15,177 nt of DNA from contig CAMAMZ010000039.1 in NCBI GenBank assembly GCA_945837185.1, positions 1-15,177 of the forward strand. Reading direction: 5' to 3'. Shown piece by piece: positions 14,556-15,177 of the stretch. The position numbers were made by a program, and so were the translations under genes. The DNA comes from an uncultured Bacteroidales bacterium. Lineage in GTDB: Bacteria; Bacteroidota; Bacteroidia; Bacteroidales; Bacteroidaceae. The notes under the pieces are model-generated. The model made no database searches and was not told where the DNA came from. It saw only the letters and a list, made by a program, of their open reading frames with translations. The stretch's first letter is position 1. Every line of letters starts with the position of its first letter.

Positions 14556-15170
14556 CTATTCAGCGAAATTAAGCGACAGTTCTTCGGGCAGCAACCGGTA
14601 ACTTCTACGATGGTAAGGCGATATGCCATATTGCCGGATGGCTTCACGATGATGTTTGGTAGGATAACCCTTATTGGTGGCCCAGTCATAAACAGGATAT
14701 TGTTCATGAAGCGCCCGCATTGCATCATCACGGAATGTTTTTGCCAAGATACTGGCTGCAGCAATGGCCTGATACTTTCCATCGCCCTTCACAATGGTGG
14801 TGAAAGGCAGATTGTGATAGGGTTGGAAACGGTTGCCATCGACAATGATGGCTTCCGGACGCACAGAGAGGCTGTCGAGCGCACGATGCATGGCCAAGAA
14901 ACTGGCTCGCAAGATATTGATACGGTCTATCTCCTCAGGTGTCACCACCCCCACAGCCCATGCCACAGCATCGCGCACGATTTCATCCCGCAACCGATAC
15001 CGCTGTTTCTCTGTCATCTGCTTCGAGTCATTGAGCAAAGGGTTGTCATAGTCGTGAGGCAAGATTACAGCAGCAGCATATACGCTTCCAGCCAAACAGC
15101 CTCTACCTGCCTCATCGCAACCGGCCTCCATGCAGTCGGTATAAAAATGCGGACATAAATGTTTTTGCAT
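14556..15170 (-). CDS. rnhB: Ribonuclease HII
   Basis: Cytoplasmic RNase that cuts the RNA strand of RNA-DNA hybrids and single ribonucleotides left in DNA, starting ribonucleotide excision repair. 204 aa, complete, with the start ATG eight bases from the window edge. The catalytic acids are visible: D19 and E20 in GCDEAGRGCLAG, D111 in IIVDGNRF and D148/D149 in ILAKTFRDDAM. GRG (22-24) is the ribonucleotide-sensing motif, and NKGYPTKHH (166-174) is the conserved RNase HII segment. The ten residues before EAGCDEAGRG are a normal N-terminus. Its promoter must lie beyond the right edge. A gap of about 300 bp with inverted repeats separates it from the envelope series, which has its own promoter. 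Confidence 0.96.
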   Translation of the reverse strand: MQKHLCPHFYTDCMEAGCDEAGRGCLAGSVYAAAVILPHDYDNPLLNDSKQMTEKQRYRLRDEIVRDAVAWAVGVVTPEEIDRINILRASFLAMHRALDSLSVRPEAIIVDGNRFQPYHNLPFTTIVKGDGKYQAIAAASILAKTFRDDAMRALHEQYPVYDWATNKGYPTKHHREAIRQYGISPYHRRSYRLLPEELSLNFAE

Positions 15171-15177
15171 ATTCGTT

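Noticed and set aside
14456..14782. 108-codon minus-strand frame running from rnhB into the intergenic region
   Set aside because: Most of it is rnhB in another frame; the part beyond the gene shows no start signal or motif.
14502..15158. 218-codon plus-strand frame opposite rnhB
   Set aside because: It is antisense to rnhB, which has all catalytic residues of RNase HII; no promoter or family resemblance is seen.

Overview
The window looks like core chromosome from a member of the Bacteroidales, most likely a Prevotella-type organism. Three things point there. The promoters match the Bacteroidetes consensus (TTTG about 19 bases upstream of TAnnTTTG), most clearly before aroQ. The gene order DUF6242 lipoprotein - DUF6089 barrel - uppS - bamA - ompH copies - murI is a Bacteroidetes arrangement. 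The lipoprotein carries an acidic stretch just after its lipid-anchored cysteine, as in the surface-export signal of this phylum. The genus is an inference from gene content and was not tested.

Layout. From 135 to 2075, minus strand, lies a purine salvage pair: xanthine phosphoribosyltransferase (xpt) followed by an NCS2 purine permease. They have their own promoter and a leader of about 110 nt that can form hairpins. From 2251 to 3213, minus strand, is a XerD-type recombinase. Divergent from it, plus strand, are aroQ (shikimate pathway) and a SAM-dependent O-methyltransferase that overlaps it by 4 bp. The methyltransferase meets the next block tail to tail with a 26-bp overlap.

From 14257 down to 4344 runs one long minus-strand series: DUF6242 surface lipoprotein, DUF6089 outer-membrane barrel, uppS, bamA, three ompH/skp-like chaperone genes, murI, rbfA and a LolC/E-FtsX permease. 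The first four genes overlap each other. The series joins undecaprenyl carrier synthesis, barrel assembly (BamA with periplasmic chaperones), D-glutamate supply for peptidoglycan and lipoprotein trafficking, so it is an envelope-building cluster. It is interrupted by an intrinsic terminator between the second and third ompH genes, and by a 41-44 bp tandem repeat between murI and rbfA. The repeat contains the last codons and stop of murI. At the right end is rnhB (RNase HII), minus strand, separated from the envelope cluster by about 300 bp that hold the cluster's promoter.

I found no CRISPR array, transposase, prophage, tRNA or rRNA, and no clear sign of a wholly new system. The points most worth a second look are the murI-rbfA repeat array, the terminator inside the envelope cluster, a tyrosine-rich surface loop in BamA, a likely surface-exposed DUF6242 lipoprotein translationally linked to the BamA operon, and a structured leader before xpt.
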